From Ichthyobacterium seriolicida (GTDB lineage Bacteria; Bacteroidota; Bacteroidia; Flavobacteriales; Ichthyobacteriaceae), in contig NZ_AP014564.1 of assembly GCF_002369955.1 (NCBI RefSeq), forward strand, positions 1,534,996 through 1,598,995: DNA of 64,000 bases, written 5' to 3'. The notes under the pieces were generated by a model. The model did not search any database, had not been told where the DNA came from, and saw nothing but the letters and a program-made list of their open reading frames with translations. A program made the translations under genes and the position numbers. This document shows positions 54,004 to 62,850 of the stretch, piece by piece. Numbering within the stretch: position 1 is the stretch's first letter; every line of letters starts with the position of its first letter.

Positions 54004-55317
54004 TTAATCGTGTTTTATCCTAACTATCTTAGCCCCTAGAGAATTTAGTCTGCCATCTATATTTTCATACCCCCTATCTATCTGACTGACATTGTGTATA
54101 ACACTGGTGCCTTTAGCCGATAAAGCAGCTATTAAAAGGGAAGCTCCAGCCCTAATATCTGGAGAGCTCATTTCTATACCCACTAAACTATATTTATGAT
54201 TTAAACCCATTACCGTTGCCCTATGTGGATCACATAAAATAATTTGAGCTCCCATATCTATTAGTTTATCTACAAAAAACAAACGACTCTCATACATCTT
54301 TTGATGAACTAGGACGTTACCGTTTGCCTGAGTAGCTACAACTATTATAATACTTAGTAAATCGGGAGTAAACCCTGGCCAAGGGGCATCAGAAATTGTA
54401 AATATAGAATTATCTATATATCTTTCAATTTTATAAGAATCGTTTTGTGGAATATAAATGTCATCATCTCGCCTATGAAAACTTATTCCCATCTTTTTAA
54501 ATACATCTGGGATTATACCTAGATTTTCCCATCCTGTATTTTTTATGGTAATCTCTGATCTAGTTACAGCAGCTAAACCTATCCAACTACCAACCTCTAT
54601 TATATCAGGTGAAATTTTGTGTTCACAACCATGGAGCTTATCTACACCTACAACAGTTATCATATTAGATCCTATTCCACTTATATTAGCCCCCATGGAA
54701 TTGAGCATTTTACACAATTGCTGTATATATGGCTCACAAGCAGCATTGTATACAACAGTAGTGCCTTGGGCAAAAACAGCTGCCATTATTACATTTGCCG
54801 TTCCAGTGACAGAAGCTTCATCTAATAGTATATAATCTCCCTTTAATTTTTTGGCATGTACAGTGTATAACTTCTTTTCCCTCTCGTATTGAAAAACAGC
54901 TCCTAACTTCTTAAATCCCTCTATATGAGTATCTAATTTTCTCCTGCCTATCTTATCGCCTCCAGGACTATACAGACAAGATTCTCCATATCTACCCAAG
55001 AGAGCTCCCAGAATCATTACAGAACCTCGCAAAGAAGCACCCTTATGTCTATATCCCTCAGACCTTAGATAACTCATATCTATGTCATCTGCCCTAAATG
55101 AGTAATTATTACTCCCATTTTTAGTGACCTTAACATTGAGATTCGATAAAATATCTATAAAGTTATTTACGTCCTCAATACAAGGTATATTGTCTATGGT
55201 TACCTCTTCAGAGGTCATTAAAACAGCACTTAAAACCTGAAGCGCCTCATTTTTAGAACCTTGTGGATGTATTTCACCAGATAACTGGTGTCCACCCTCT
55301 ACCTTAAAAGAATACAT
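54004..55317 (-). CDS. murA: UDP-N-acetylglucosamine 1-carboxyvinyltransferase
   Basis: First committed step of peptidoglycan synthesis: transfers enolpyruvate to UDP-GlcNAc. The 437-residue protein has the substrate loop HPQGSKNEALQVLSAVLM, ASLRGSVMILGALLGRYG, the active-site loop YSPGGDKIGRRKLDTHIEG, EASVTGTANVIMAA and SSPDIRAGASLLIAAL. In the loop the usual Cys115 (E. coli PGGCTIG) is Asp (Asp121, codon GAT at 54955-54957). Cys-to-Asp enzymes stay active but do not form the fosfomycin adduct. It starts at the base next to the DUF4290 stop, so the two are coupled. Confidence 0.96.
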   Translation of the reverse strand: MYSFKVEGGHQLSGEIHPQGSKNEALQVLSAVLMTSEEVTIDNIPCIEDVNNFIDILSNLNVKVTKNGSNNYSFRADDIDMSYLRSEGYRHKGASLRGSVMILGALLGRYGESCLYSPGGDKIGRRKLDTHIEGFKKLGAVFQYEREKKLYTVHAKKLKGDYILLDEASVTGTANVIMAAVFAQGTTVVYNAACEPYIQQLCKMLNSMGANISGIGSNMITVVGVDKLHGCEHKISPDIIEVGSWIGLAAVTRSEITIKNTGWENLGIIPDVFKKMGISFHRRDDDIYIPQNDSYKIERYIDNSIFTISDAPWPGFTPDLLSIIIVVATQANGNVLVHQKMYESRLFFVDKLIDMGAQIILCDPHRATVMGLNHKYSLVGIEMSSPDIRAGASLLIAALSAKGTSVIHNVSQIDRGYENIDGRLNSLGAKIVRIKHD

Positions 55318-55926
55318 CTACTTTGATTTAACCTTAGGTTTATACTTAGTCTTATACTGTGAATTATTAGATGTTCCCCCTCTTTTATAATAATCTAATT
55401 CTATATCCCTATTCCTCACATCTATATTACCATTAGACAATTCATACAAATGTTCTAAGATGACACTGTCATCGACCACATCTTCATTCCAATTTATATA
55501 TGACTTTTTCATATTATTGGCTATGGCAATGATTAAATTATCTTTATCTTGAACATCACAACTAACTACGATGTCTATACAATAACGCAAATTCATACCG
55601 TAATACCTATATTTCTTCAGCTCAACAGGGTATTTCAACCTTCTAGGAGAAATCTCTAACTTACTATTCTTACACACAGAATCAAAAGGACAATCTACGT
55701 CTAACTCAAAATTAGACATCAAAAATAATTGTACCCACAACTTGTGCTGAAACTCTTTAACATCTCTAAAATGTGGAGATAAATTGCCCATAACATCTAT
55801 TATGTATAACGATACCTTATTTCTCTCTGATCTGTCCTCTACACTTACTGCATAGTGTATCATGTCTTGTATGTGCCTTCCGTACTCTGGAATTATTAAT
55901 TGGTTTTTACTGGTATTGTACTGCAT
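55318..55926 (-). CDS. DUF4290 family protein
   Basis: A 202-residue cytoplasmic protein of the DUF4290 family, whose genes sit directly upstream of murA in Bacteroidetes. It begins MQYNTSKNQLIIPEYGRHIQ, followed by DMIHYAVSVEDRSERNKV, the family start, then LSPHFRDVKEFQHKLWVQLF and YRYYGMNLRYCIDIV. The C-terminal 20 residues are a basic tail (YKTKYKPKVKSK). Function unknown; linkage to murA suggests a wall-synthesis context. It has no gap to murA. Confidence 0.85.
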   Translation of the reverse strand: MQYNTSKNQLIIPEYGRHIQDMIHYAVSVEDRSERNKVSLYIIDVMGNLSPHFRDVKEFQHKLWVQLFLMSNFELDVDCPFDSVCKNSKLEISPRRLKYPVELKKYRYYGMNLRYCIDIVVSCDVQDKDNLIIAIANNMKKSYINWNEDVVDDSVILEHLYELSNGNIDVRNRDIELDYYKRGGTSNNSQYKTKYKPKVKSK

Positions 55927-55995
55927 AAATTGTATCGTTATATAATGACGAATTAATGAAAAAAATCTAAGTTATTTTTAATTTTATTACTTATC

Positions 55996-56018
55996 AAGCA
56001 CTGTTACAAACAGTGCTT
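55996..56018 (-). terminator. hairpin after ftsZ, possible terminator
   Basis: A perfect 10-bp stem (AAGCACTGTT / AACAGTGCTT, 3-base loop) 12 bp after the ftsZ stop codon. No proper T run follows on the minus strand, so termination is plausible but not certain. Confidence 0.4.
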
Positions 56019-56029
56019 TCGATTGCGTG

Positions 56030-57259
56030 TTATTTTGTATCTTTCCTAAAGAAATTATAATTATCCCTTTCAAGCCTTTTATAGGCTGGTTCATCTTCCA
56101 ACTTTTTTATTTCATCATTGCTCATCCTCTTGTTAAAAGATTTTATATGATTAATCTTCGTCTTATTGATCTTTAATATATGTGCCTCTTGACTGAGAGA
56201 GATAGCATCATCCCCTCTATGGAAAAAAGATGTGGAATCAACATCAAATCCTAAATGTTTATCTTGTAAACCTATGCCAAATCCCGTGGCAATAATTGTT
56301 ATTTGGATATTTTCTCCCATACCTTCAACTGTTCCAACACCTTCACAAATATACGCATCACCTCCAGCTTCATTTTGAATATGAGCAGATATATAATCTA
56401 TCTCTTTAGATGTTGGAGCATCATTCTCCCAGACTATTTTTAGTAATATTTTCTTGGCTCCCAAGATACTTTTATACTCTAACAAAGGAAAATCTAAAGC
56501 GGTATTTATAGCTTCCTCTACCCTGTTTTCTCCACTTGCAATTCCTATTCCCATTACAGCGGTTCCACTATCTTTTAGTACACTCGTGACATCGTTTAAA
56601 TCTACATTGACCTTTAAATTTCTAGAGACTATCTCAACTACACTTTTGACCCCTTTACATAAAACCTCATCCGATTTTTCATAGGCCTCCACTATACTTA
56701 AATCACCATACACCTTATTTAGTTTCTCATTATTTATTATGATTAGAGAATCTACATTCTTCCTTATTTCTTCTAAACCTATTCTCGCTATTTTCGACCT
56801 TAACTTGCCCTCCCTCTTAAAGGGAAGAGTAATAACAGCTACGGTTAGTATATTCATCTCTCTAGCTAATTTAGCTATAATAGGACTGGCTCCAGTCCCA
56901 GTACCTCCGCCCATACCAGAGGTGAGAAATAACATTTTAGTTTTAGTCTCTAATACTTTTTTTATCTCGCTAATTGATTCCTCCACAGACTTCCTTCCTA
57001 TTTCAGGATCTCCTCCCGATCCCCTACCCTCGGTCAGAGAAACGCCCAATTGTATTTTGTTTCTTACAGGACTGCTATTGAGAGCTTGTTTGTCCGTATT
57101 ACAGATGATTAAATCAGCACCGTCTATACCGTTTTTCAACATATAGTTGACAGCATTTCCTCCACATCCACCAATACCAATGACTTTTATATCCGAAGAA
57201 CCATGCTTGGGCAAATTAAATGGAATAGAAATATTATTTCTAAACTCATCACTATTCAT
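56030..57259 (-). CDS. ftsZ: cell division protein FtsZ
   Basis: Tubulin-like GTPase that forms the division ring. In 409 residues it has IGIGGCGGNAVNYML, the tubulin signature SGMGGGTGTGASPI, TVAVITLPFKREGKLR, the NxxFAD-region equivalent, and the T7/synergy part AGGDAYICEGVGTVEGMG. After the globular core it ends with LEDEPAYKRLERDNYNFFRK, so the PAYKR block seen in Bacteroidetes is present, but the long variable linker with a distal conserved C-terminal peptide usual in relatives is not visible. Follows ftsA by 14 bp; last gene of the cluster. Confidence 0.96.
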   Translation of the reverse strand: MNSDEFRNNISIPFNLPKHGSSDIKVIGIGGCGGNAVNYMLKNGIDGADLIICNTDKQALNSSPVRNKIQLGVSLTEGRGSGGDPEIGRKSVEESISEIKKVLETKTKMLFLTSGMGGGTGTGASPIIAKLAREMNILTVAVITLPFKREGKLRSKIARIGLEEIRKNVDSLIIINNEKLNKVYGDLSIVEAYEKSDEVLCKGVKSVVEIVSRNLKVNVDLNDVTSVLKDSGTAVMGIGIASGENRVEEAINTALDFPLLEYKSILGAKKILLKIVWENDAPTSKEIDYISAHIQNEAGGDAYICEGVGTVEGMGENIQITIIATGFGIGLQDKHLGFDVDSTSFFHRGDDAISLSQEAHILKINKTKINHIKSFNKRMSNDEIKKLEDEPAYKRLERDNYNFFRKDTK

Positions 57260-57273
57260 AACACTCTTCCAAA

Positions 57274-58530
57274 CTAATATTTAGAATTTTCATAACCGCC
57301 TACCAAATAATTAAACCATTTATTAATTTTTTCAACTATTCCATCATAATTATTTCTGTAATTCTTTTTGTTTTTGATGTGCAATTTTTTCTCATCTATT
57401 TCTTTAACCTTTTCGCAATCAGTACTACTACATAATTTTATAGCTTCAAGTGTCAAGCCCACACATGTAACCAAAGATATATCATTACTTTTAGACAAAA
57501 ACTCTCTATACCCTCCAATACTACAATACAAACCAGTAACCTCTTTAACTATATTTCTTACCCCCTCGGTATTAGCTCCCCCACCTACGAAAACAATATT
57601 ATAATTTTCGTTAAAAACACCATAACTCATCGCTATTTCAAATATCTCTCTTATTCTAGAGTATATGGTCTTAGACAGATTCCTTTTTGAAATAGATCTA
57701 TCGGGACCTCTCTGCATTTTTACAGATAAAAAACTCTCTTTTTTTTCTAAAAAAAAATCAACGGATCCCTCCGTTATTTTTAAGTTTTCTGCTACTTCCT
57801 CAGTTAGATTAAACCTCTTTTTTATATCTGAGGTGATAACTTTTCCCCCAAAGGGAACTATAGCAATATCTCTTACATCTCCATTAAACAATAAAAAATT
57901 AGTTATACCCCCCCCCATATCTACAAAAACCACCCCATCTTTTTTTTCTTTTTCCGATAAAACAACACTAGAAGAGAATATAGGAGCAAAAACAACTTCA
58001 ATAAGATTCAAGCCCGTCTCTTTAATACATCTTACAAGCATATCATAAGGTTTCTTATCGGCAGTTATTACCTTAAAATCAGCTTCTAACTTGCTGCAAG
58101 GAGCTCCTATAGGATCTAAAACACCCTCTTCATTATCTATCCTGTACTCCTGAGGTATAATACCTATTATATAACTGACATTTTTAGGATGTACATTATA
58201 AACTTGATCTTTTAATAATTTTAAATCGTAATCGTTTATTAGACTATCCCCATCATTCCTAATTATATGATGAGTCCTATGTATGCTATCTATGTAGTTT
58301 CCAGATATGCCTACAACCACACCTGTAATACATTTATTAGAATTCTTCTCTGCAATACTAATTGCCTTTAGTATAGAGTCCTTAGCCTTAGTAATATTTT
58401 TAATCTCCCCCTTGACTATACCAATACTATCGCTCTTACCTACACCGAGTACATTTAATTTACCCTGCGCATCTAAGTCCCCAACCATCGCTATTATATG
58501 ACTGCTACCTATGTCTAAACCAGCTATCAT
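57274..58530 (-). CDS. ftsA: cell division protein FtsA
   Basis: Actin-like protein anchoring FtsZ to the membrane. The 418 residues contain AGLDIGSSHIIAMVGDL (phosphate 1), GVVVGISGNYIDSIH, the phosphate 2 segment GVVFVDMGGGITNFLLFNG, GGKVITSDIKKRFNL and the adenosine motif NIVFVGGGANTEGV. A C-terminal amphipathic helix is likely in IVEKINKWFNYLVGG, as in the membrane-targeting tail. In the dcw order between ftsQ (28 bp) and ftsZ (14 bp). Confidence 0.95.
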   Translation of the reverse strand: MIAGLDIGSSHIIAMVGDLDAQGKLNVLGVGKSDSIGIVKGEIKNITKAKDSILKAISIAEKNSNKCITGVVVGISGNYIDSIHRTHHIIRNDGDSLINDYDLKLLKDQVYNVHPKNVSYIIGIIPQEYRIDNEEGVLDPIGAPCSKLEADFKVITADKKPYDMLVRCIKETGLNLIEVVFAPIFSSSVVLSEKEKKDGVVFVDMGGGITNFLLFNGDVRDIAIVPFGGKVITSDIKKRFNLTEEVAENLKITEGSVDFFLEKKESFLSVKMQRGPDRSISKRNLSKTIYSRIREIFEIAMSYGVFNENYNIVFVGGGANTEGVRNIVKEVTGLYCSIGGYREFLSKSNDISLVTCVGLTLEAIKLCSSTDCEKVKEIDEKKLHIKNKKNYRNNYDGIVEKINKWFNYLVGGYENSKY

Positions 58531-58558
58531 TTTCTTATGTAATTATAATATTAAGGGA

Positions 58559-59272
58559 TTATATTCTCTTAGTGCAAACTACCTGATGATCAAATCTCAG
58601 GTCTATACTAATATACTTATTTTCTTCCAAATCTTTCAAGAGATATCTATACAATGTGTTGAGTTTGAAAAATTTTTCATCTAAATCATTTAAATGTCCT
58701 AGCCTTATTACATACTTACCCACACAAGGGTACAAAGTAAATACTCCTTTTTCATTTATTCTAATAGAATTTATATAATACTTTAAAACACTGTCATTTT
58801 TTATCACAGCAATTAACTTATTAACTTCATCTATGTTACTCTTGTTTACACTTCCAAAAATTACAGGAACAGCCTTAACACAATTGCTATATAAAGACAT
58901 TTTTTTACCTGACTTATCTACGTAGTAACTACTATCTCTTTCAAATACTCGCATTGTAGGAGTCGCATTTTTTATGTCTATATACACATCATCTTTAACC
59001 TTGCGATATACAGATACATTCTCTATAGCAGGATACTCATCTTTTAAATATTTCTCTAGCTTTATTATATCTATATCTCCTTTTTTGAAAAACTCATACT
59101 TTTTATTGATATCACTCTCTATTTCAGAATTAATCGACGAACAACTCTGATCATGTCTGTCTATACTGACTATAAATCTATCACTGCCTGTGTAATTAAA
59201 ATTTATTAAGGAAACAATAGATATTACAACCATAGTAATGATCAATATTATTTCTATATAATATTTTTTCAT
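58559..59272 (-). CDS. ftsQ: cell division protein FtsQ
   Basis: Bitopic divisome protein. The 237-residue sequence has a short cytoplasmic start, one TM helix (about residues 5-27), a POTRA-like region (EKYLKDEYPAIENVSVYRKV), and a beta domain with the family-typical VDKSGKKMSLYS and FTLYPCVGKYVIRLGHLNDL. Sequence identity is low, as usual, so the call relies on topology and on its place between murC (4-bp overlap) and ftsA. Confidence 0.88.
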   Translation of the reverse strand: MKKYYIEIILIITMVVISIVSLINFNYTGSDRFIVSIDRHDQSCSSINSEIESDINKKYEFFKKGDIDIIKLEKYLKDEYPAIENVSVYRKVKDDVYIDIKNATPTMRVFERDSSYYVDKSGKKMSLYSNCVKAVPVIFGSVNKSNIDEVNKLIAVIKNDSVLKYYINSIRINEKGVFTLYPCVGKYVIRLGHLNDLDEKFFKLNTLYRYLLKDLEENKYISIDLRFDHQVVCTKRI

Positions 59273-60618
59273 ACAGACATCTCTCTCTTTATCAGAGGTA
59301 CCATTTCTCCTATATCTGCTCCAGCACCCAAAGTCAATAGAACATCAAAATCCCTATTTTTTAATTCTGGAATTAACTCTTCTTTTTTTAAGACTTTTTT
59401 GTCTTTGATTCGAACCTTATTCAACAGCCAGCTTGAATCTATCCCCTCTATAGGTAATTCTCTAGCAGGATATATATCCAATAATATGATCTGGTCTAAT
59501 CTAGATAAGCTCTCGCCAAAACCATCTGCAAAATCTCTTGTCCTGCTAAATAGATGAGGTTGAAAAACACCCAAAACTTTCTTTTTAGGATACAAATGCC
59601 TAACAGTATTTATAGTCTCTTCTAACTCTTTAGGATGATGAGCGTAATCATCTATATAGGTTAAATTTTCATTTTTTATATGATAGGAAAATCTTCTTTT
59701 AATACCTCTAAATACCTCTAGAGCTTCAGAAATATTATTTAACGAGATCCCTTGCTTATACGCCATGATAATTGCAGCCAAAGAATTTTCTATATTGTGA
59801 ATGCCTGGCAAATTAGATATCATACCCTCGAATACTTCTCCTTCTAAGTCTACATCGAAAATATAACTCCCATCTTTTATGCAGACATTATAAGCCCTAA
59901 AATTTGAAAAATCATTCACACCATAAGTACTACCTTCCAAAGGCAAGCCCTCTCTAATCAAAACGTTTTTTTTATCTGAAACCTTATCAGCGAATTCTCT
60001 AAAACTAAGCTCAAATCCTTTTTTGTCTCCATAAATATCCAAATGGTCAGCATCCATAGATGTGACACAGATATACTTAGGATGTAATCTCAAAAAAGAA
60101 CGATCGAACTCATCTGCCTCCACAACACTGTACTTATCACCTCTAAGTATCAAATTTGAATTGTAATTTTCAGTTATACCTCCTATAAACGAAGTATTAG
60201 GCATTTTGTTGTACTCCATTATATGACCCAAAATTGCAGATGTAGTGGTCTTGCCATGAGTTCCAGCTATGGCCATACATGTTGTGTTTCTGGATATTTC
60301 CCCTAAAACCTCAGCCCTCTTTATAATTTTGAAACCTTCATTTTTGAAATAAATCAGCTCTTTATGACTATCCATTATGGCTGGAGTAATTACTATAAGA
60401 GTATTATCTCTGTTTAAATTATACGAATACACCCTCTCTAAATCTTCTTGGAAATGAACCCTGACTCCTTTGTTCATCAACATATCTGTGATATCTGAAG
60501 AGACCCTATCGTAGCCCATCACCTCTTTTCCAAAATGAAGAAAGTACATGGCTAAAGAACTCATTCCTACACCTCCGATTCCTATGAAATAAATATTCTT
60601 CAAATTATTAAAAATCAT
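59269..60618 (-). CDS. murC: UDP-N-acetylmuramate-L-alanine ligase
   Basis: Adds L-Ala to UDP-MurNAc. The 449 residues have the N-terminal FIGIGGVGMSSLAMYF, the ATP-binding MAIAGTHGKTTTSAILG, VVEADEFDRSFLRLHPKYIC, TSMDADHLDIYGD, SNLPGIHNIENSLAAI and DDYAHHPKELEETI. All catalytic residues of the Mur ligase family are present and the length is normal. Overlaps both neighbours by 4 bp, consistent with translational coupling. Confidence 0.97.
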   Translation of the reverse strand: MIFNNLKNIYFIGIGGVGMSSLAMYFLHFGKEVMGYDRVSSDITDMLMNKGVRVHFQEDLERVYSYNLNRDNTLIVITPAIMDSHKELIYFKNEGFKIIKRAEVLGEISRNTTCMAIAGTHGKTTTSAILGHIMEYNKMPNTSFIGGITENYNSNLILRGDKYSVVEADEFDRSFLRLHPKYICVTSMDADHLDIYGDKKGFELSFREFADKVSDKKNVLIREGLPLEGSTYGVNDFSNFRAYNVCIKDGSYIFDVDLEGEVFEGMISNLPGIHNIENSLAAIIMAYKQGISLNNISEALEVFRGIKRRFSYHIKNENLTYIDDYAHHPKELEETINTVRHLYPKKKVLGVFQPHLFSRTRDFADGFGESLSRLDQIILLDIYPARELPIEGIDSSWLLNKVRIKDKKVLKKEELIPELKNRDFDVLLTLGAGADIGEMVPLIKREMSV

Positions 60619-61712
60619 TTTTTACTCAATTTTAAGATTTCATCTACAATACGTTTGGCAGAATTAGGGATTGCAATATTAGATAGATTATTTTCTATTT
60701 GCTCTATCTTTTCACTATCGCTAATTAGATCGTCTAATTCTGTTATAAAAGATTTTTGCAAATCTTTTTCTTTAATCATAACGGCTGCTTTATCACGACA
60801 TAAGGCCTCTGCATTTTTTGTCTGATGATCTTCAGCTACATTAGGAGAAGGAATTATAATACTCGCTTTTTTTACACCTATCAACTCCGATAAGGTGATA
60901 GCCCCAGCCCTACTTATAACTATATCTGAACAAGAATAAGCCAAATCCATTCTGGATAAAAATTTATAAACCTTAACACTTTTACCCTCGTATTCTTTAT
61001 AATTTTCGAAATACGACTTGCCCGTTTGCCATATGAGCTGAATATTTTCCTTTGAAAACCAATTTAAATTATCCCTTATTATTTCATTTATAGCTCTTGC
61101 CCCTAAACTTCCACCTAAAATTAAAACGGTCTTCAAATTTTTATCCAAACCGAAATAATCAAAAGCCTTTGACTTATCGACATTGGTATTTATTATTTCA
61201 CTTCTAATAGGGTTTCCTGTAATAATTATCTTCTCTTTAGGAAAAAATAAATCCAAATTTCTATAAGCCACACATATAGAAGAAACTATTTTTCCTAGAA
61301 ACTTATTGGTAATGCCTGGATAAGAATTTTGCTCTTGTATAAGAGTGGGGATTCCCAATAGATAAGCTGCAAATAAAATAGGACCACTAGCATATCCCCC
61401 TGTGCCTACAACTACATCTGGACCAAAACTCCTGAGAATAAAAAAAGATCTGAATACAGATACCATCAGTTTTATAGGCAACAATAAGTTTTTGTAAAAA
61501 TCTTTTCTCTGCAAACCTGATATCCATAAACCTTTTATCTCATACCCTTCTAAAGGGATCTTCTTCATCTCCATTTTTCCATATGACCCGACAAACAAGA
61601 TATCTGATTCGGGACTAATACTTTTTAGCTGATTAGCTATAGATACGGCAGGATAAATATGTCCACCTGTTCCGCCTCCACTCAAAAGCAAACGAATACT
61701 CTTATTAGACAT
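60615..61712 (-). CDS. murG: MurG, UDP-GlcNAc transferase to lipid I
   Basis: Makes lipid II at the inner face of the cytoplasmic membrane. The 365-residue GT-B enzyme opens LLLSGGGTGGHIYPAVSIAN, followed by VVGTGGYASGPILFAAYLLG, LIQEQNSYPGITNKFLGK, ITGNPIRSEI, VLILGGSLGARAINEII and the C-terminal DIVISRAGAITLSELIG with VAEDHQTKNAE. These are the G-loops and donor site of MurG. Start at 61712 overlaps ftsW by 8 bp. Confidence 0.97.
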   Translation of the reverse strand: MSNKSIRLLLSGGGTGGHIYPAVSIANQLKSISPESDILFVGSYGKMEMKKIPLEGYEIKGLWISGLQRKDFYKNLLLPIKLMVSVFRSFFILRSFGPDVVVGTGGYASGPILFAAYLLGIPTLIQEQNSYPGITNKFLGKIVSSICVAYRNLDLFFPKEKIIITGNPIRSEIINTNVDKSKAFDYFGLDKNLKTVLILGGSLGARAINEIIRDNLNWFSKENIQLIWQTGKSYFENYKEYEGKSVKVYKFLSRMDLAYSCSDIVISRAGAITLSELIGVKKASIIIPSPNVAEDHQTKNAEALCRDKAAVMIKEKDLQKSFITELDDLISDSEKIEQIENNLSNIAIPNSAKRIVDEILKLSKK

Positions 61713-62850
61713 TAACCTCTTTTACCTTATTCTTTGTTACAACATGTTTACTAACGCCCAAAATAACTCCCAGAGCAATACAGGTTGCCCAAATAGCCGA
61801 ACCTCCACTGCTCATAAGTGGAAGCGGTTGACCCGTCACTGGAAATATTCCAACTACTACACCGATGTGTATAACTGCTTGAAAAATTATAGGTAATATC
61901 ATGCCCATGACTAAAAGCATCCCAAAAGTATCTTTAATTTTTACAGCTGTCTGTACCGACTTATGTAAAATACCTATGTATAAGAGTATCAAAACTATAG
62001 CACCTACCAAACCCGATTCTTCTGTTATAATAGCAAATATAAAATCTGAAAAAGACTGAGGTAAAAAGTTTTTCATAGTGCTCTTGCCAGGACCTATACC
62101 AAACCATCCACCTAACTTAACAGCTTCCATAGCTCCATTAGATTGATAAGTTTCATTTGTATCCCCATTGATAAATGAACTAATTCTATTAGACCAAGTC
62201 TTTGCACGAACAGGACCGTAATCGGAAAATACATTTATCATCAAAAAAAATATAAGTGCAATAACACAAGTGCTTCCTATAATTCTAAACATATATTTAA
62301 ATGGGAATTTGCCTATTAACATAAGTGTGAGATTACTAATAAATATTAGCATCGCTGTAGACAAATTAGACGGAAATACCAATAATACTATAACTGCTAA
62401 AGGTATTAACAAGTATAAACATTCCTTAAAATTATTATAGACACCATTCTTTTTTGATAAAAAAGCAGCCGTATACATCATACTTACGTATATAGCAAAA
62501 GCAGAAGTCTGGAAACTAACCCCACCTATTCGTATCCATCTACTCGCACTATTTACACTAGTGCCAAAAAACAGAGTTATTGTCAGTAGAATAATAATTA
62601 CAAGAACCATGATCACCGATATTCTCTTGTAATAATTATAATCTATCCTGTGTACTAAAAATATAATGATAAAACCAAAAAATAGATGAAAAGCATGTTT
62701 TATAAGAATCAAAGAAGTATTCCCATCTCCATACAGATAAGCTGGATTACTACTGGTAGTATAATTAGGCCAAAAAGAAAATAAGGCTAATGCAAAAATA
62801 GCACTCCAAAGAGTTTTATTGCCTCTTATATTTTTTATCCTAGATATCAC
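61705..62850 (-). CDS. ftsW: FtsW, septal peptidoglycan polymerase (SEDS)
   Basis: SEDS-family membrane glycosyltransferase/flippase-type protein acting in septal wall synthesis. The 381-residue protein has about ten TM segments, with the SEDS landmarks SASRWIRIGGVSFQTSAFAI, the extracellular loop NGDTNETYQSNGAMEAVKLG, GWFGIGPGKSTMKNFLPQSF, SDFIFAIITEESGLVGAIVL and the C-terminal PVTGQPLPLMSSGGSAIWAT. It overlaps murD by 4 bp and murG by 8 bp. RodA is excluded by its position in the dcw cluster. Confidence 0.95.
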   Translation of the reverse strand: MISRIKNIRGNKTLWSAIFALALFSFWPNYTTSSNPAYLYGDGNTSLILIKHAFHLFFGFIIIFLVHRIDYNYYKRISVIMVLVIIILLTITLFFGTSVNSASRWIRIGGVSFQTSAFAIYVSMMYTAAFLSKKNGVYNNFKECLYLLIPLAVIVLLVFPSNLSTAMLIFISNLTLMLIGKFPFKYMFRIIGSTCVIALIFFLMINVFSDYGPVRAKTWSNRISSFINGDTNETYQSNGAMEAVKLGGWFGIGPGKSTMKNFLPQSFSDFIFAIITEESGLVGAIVLILLYIGILHKSVQTAVKIKDTFGMLLVMGMILPIIFQAVIHIGVVVGIFPVTGQPLPLMSSGGSAIWATCIALGVILGVSKHVVTKNKVKEVNV

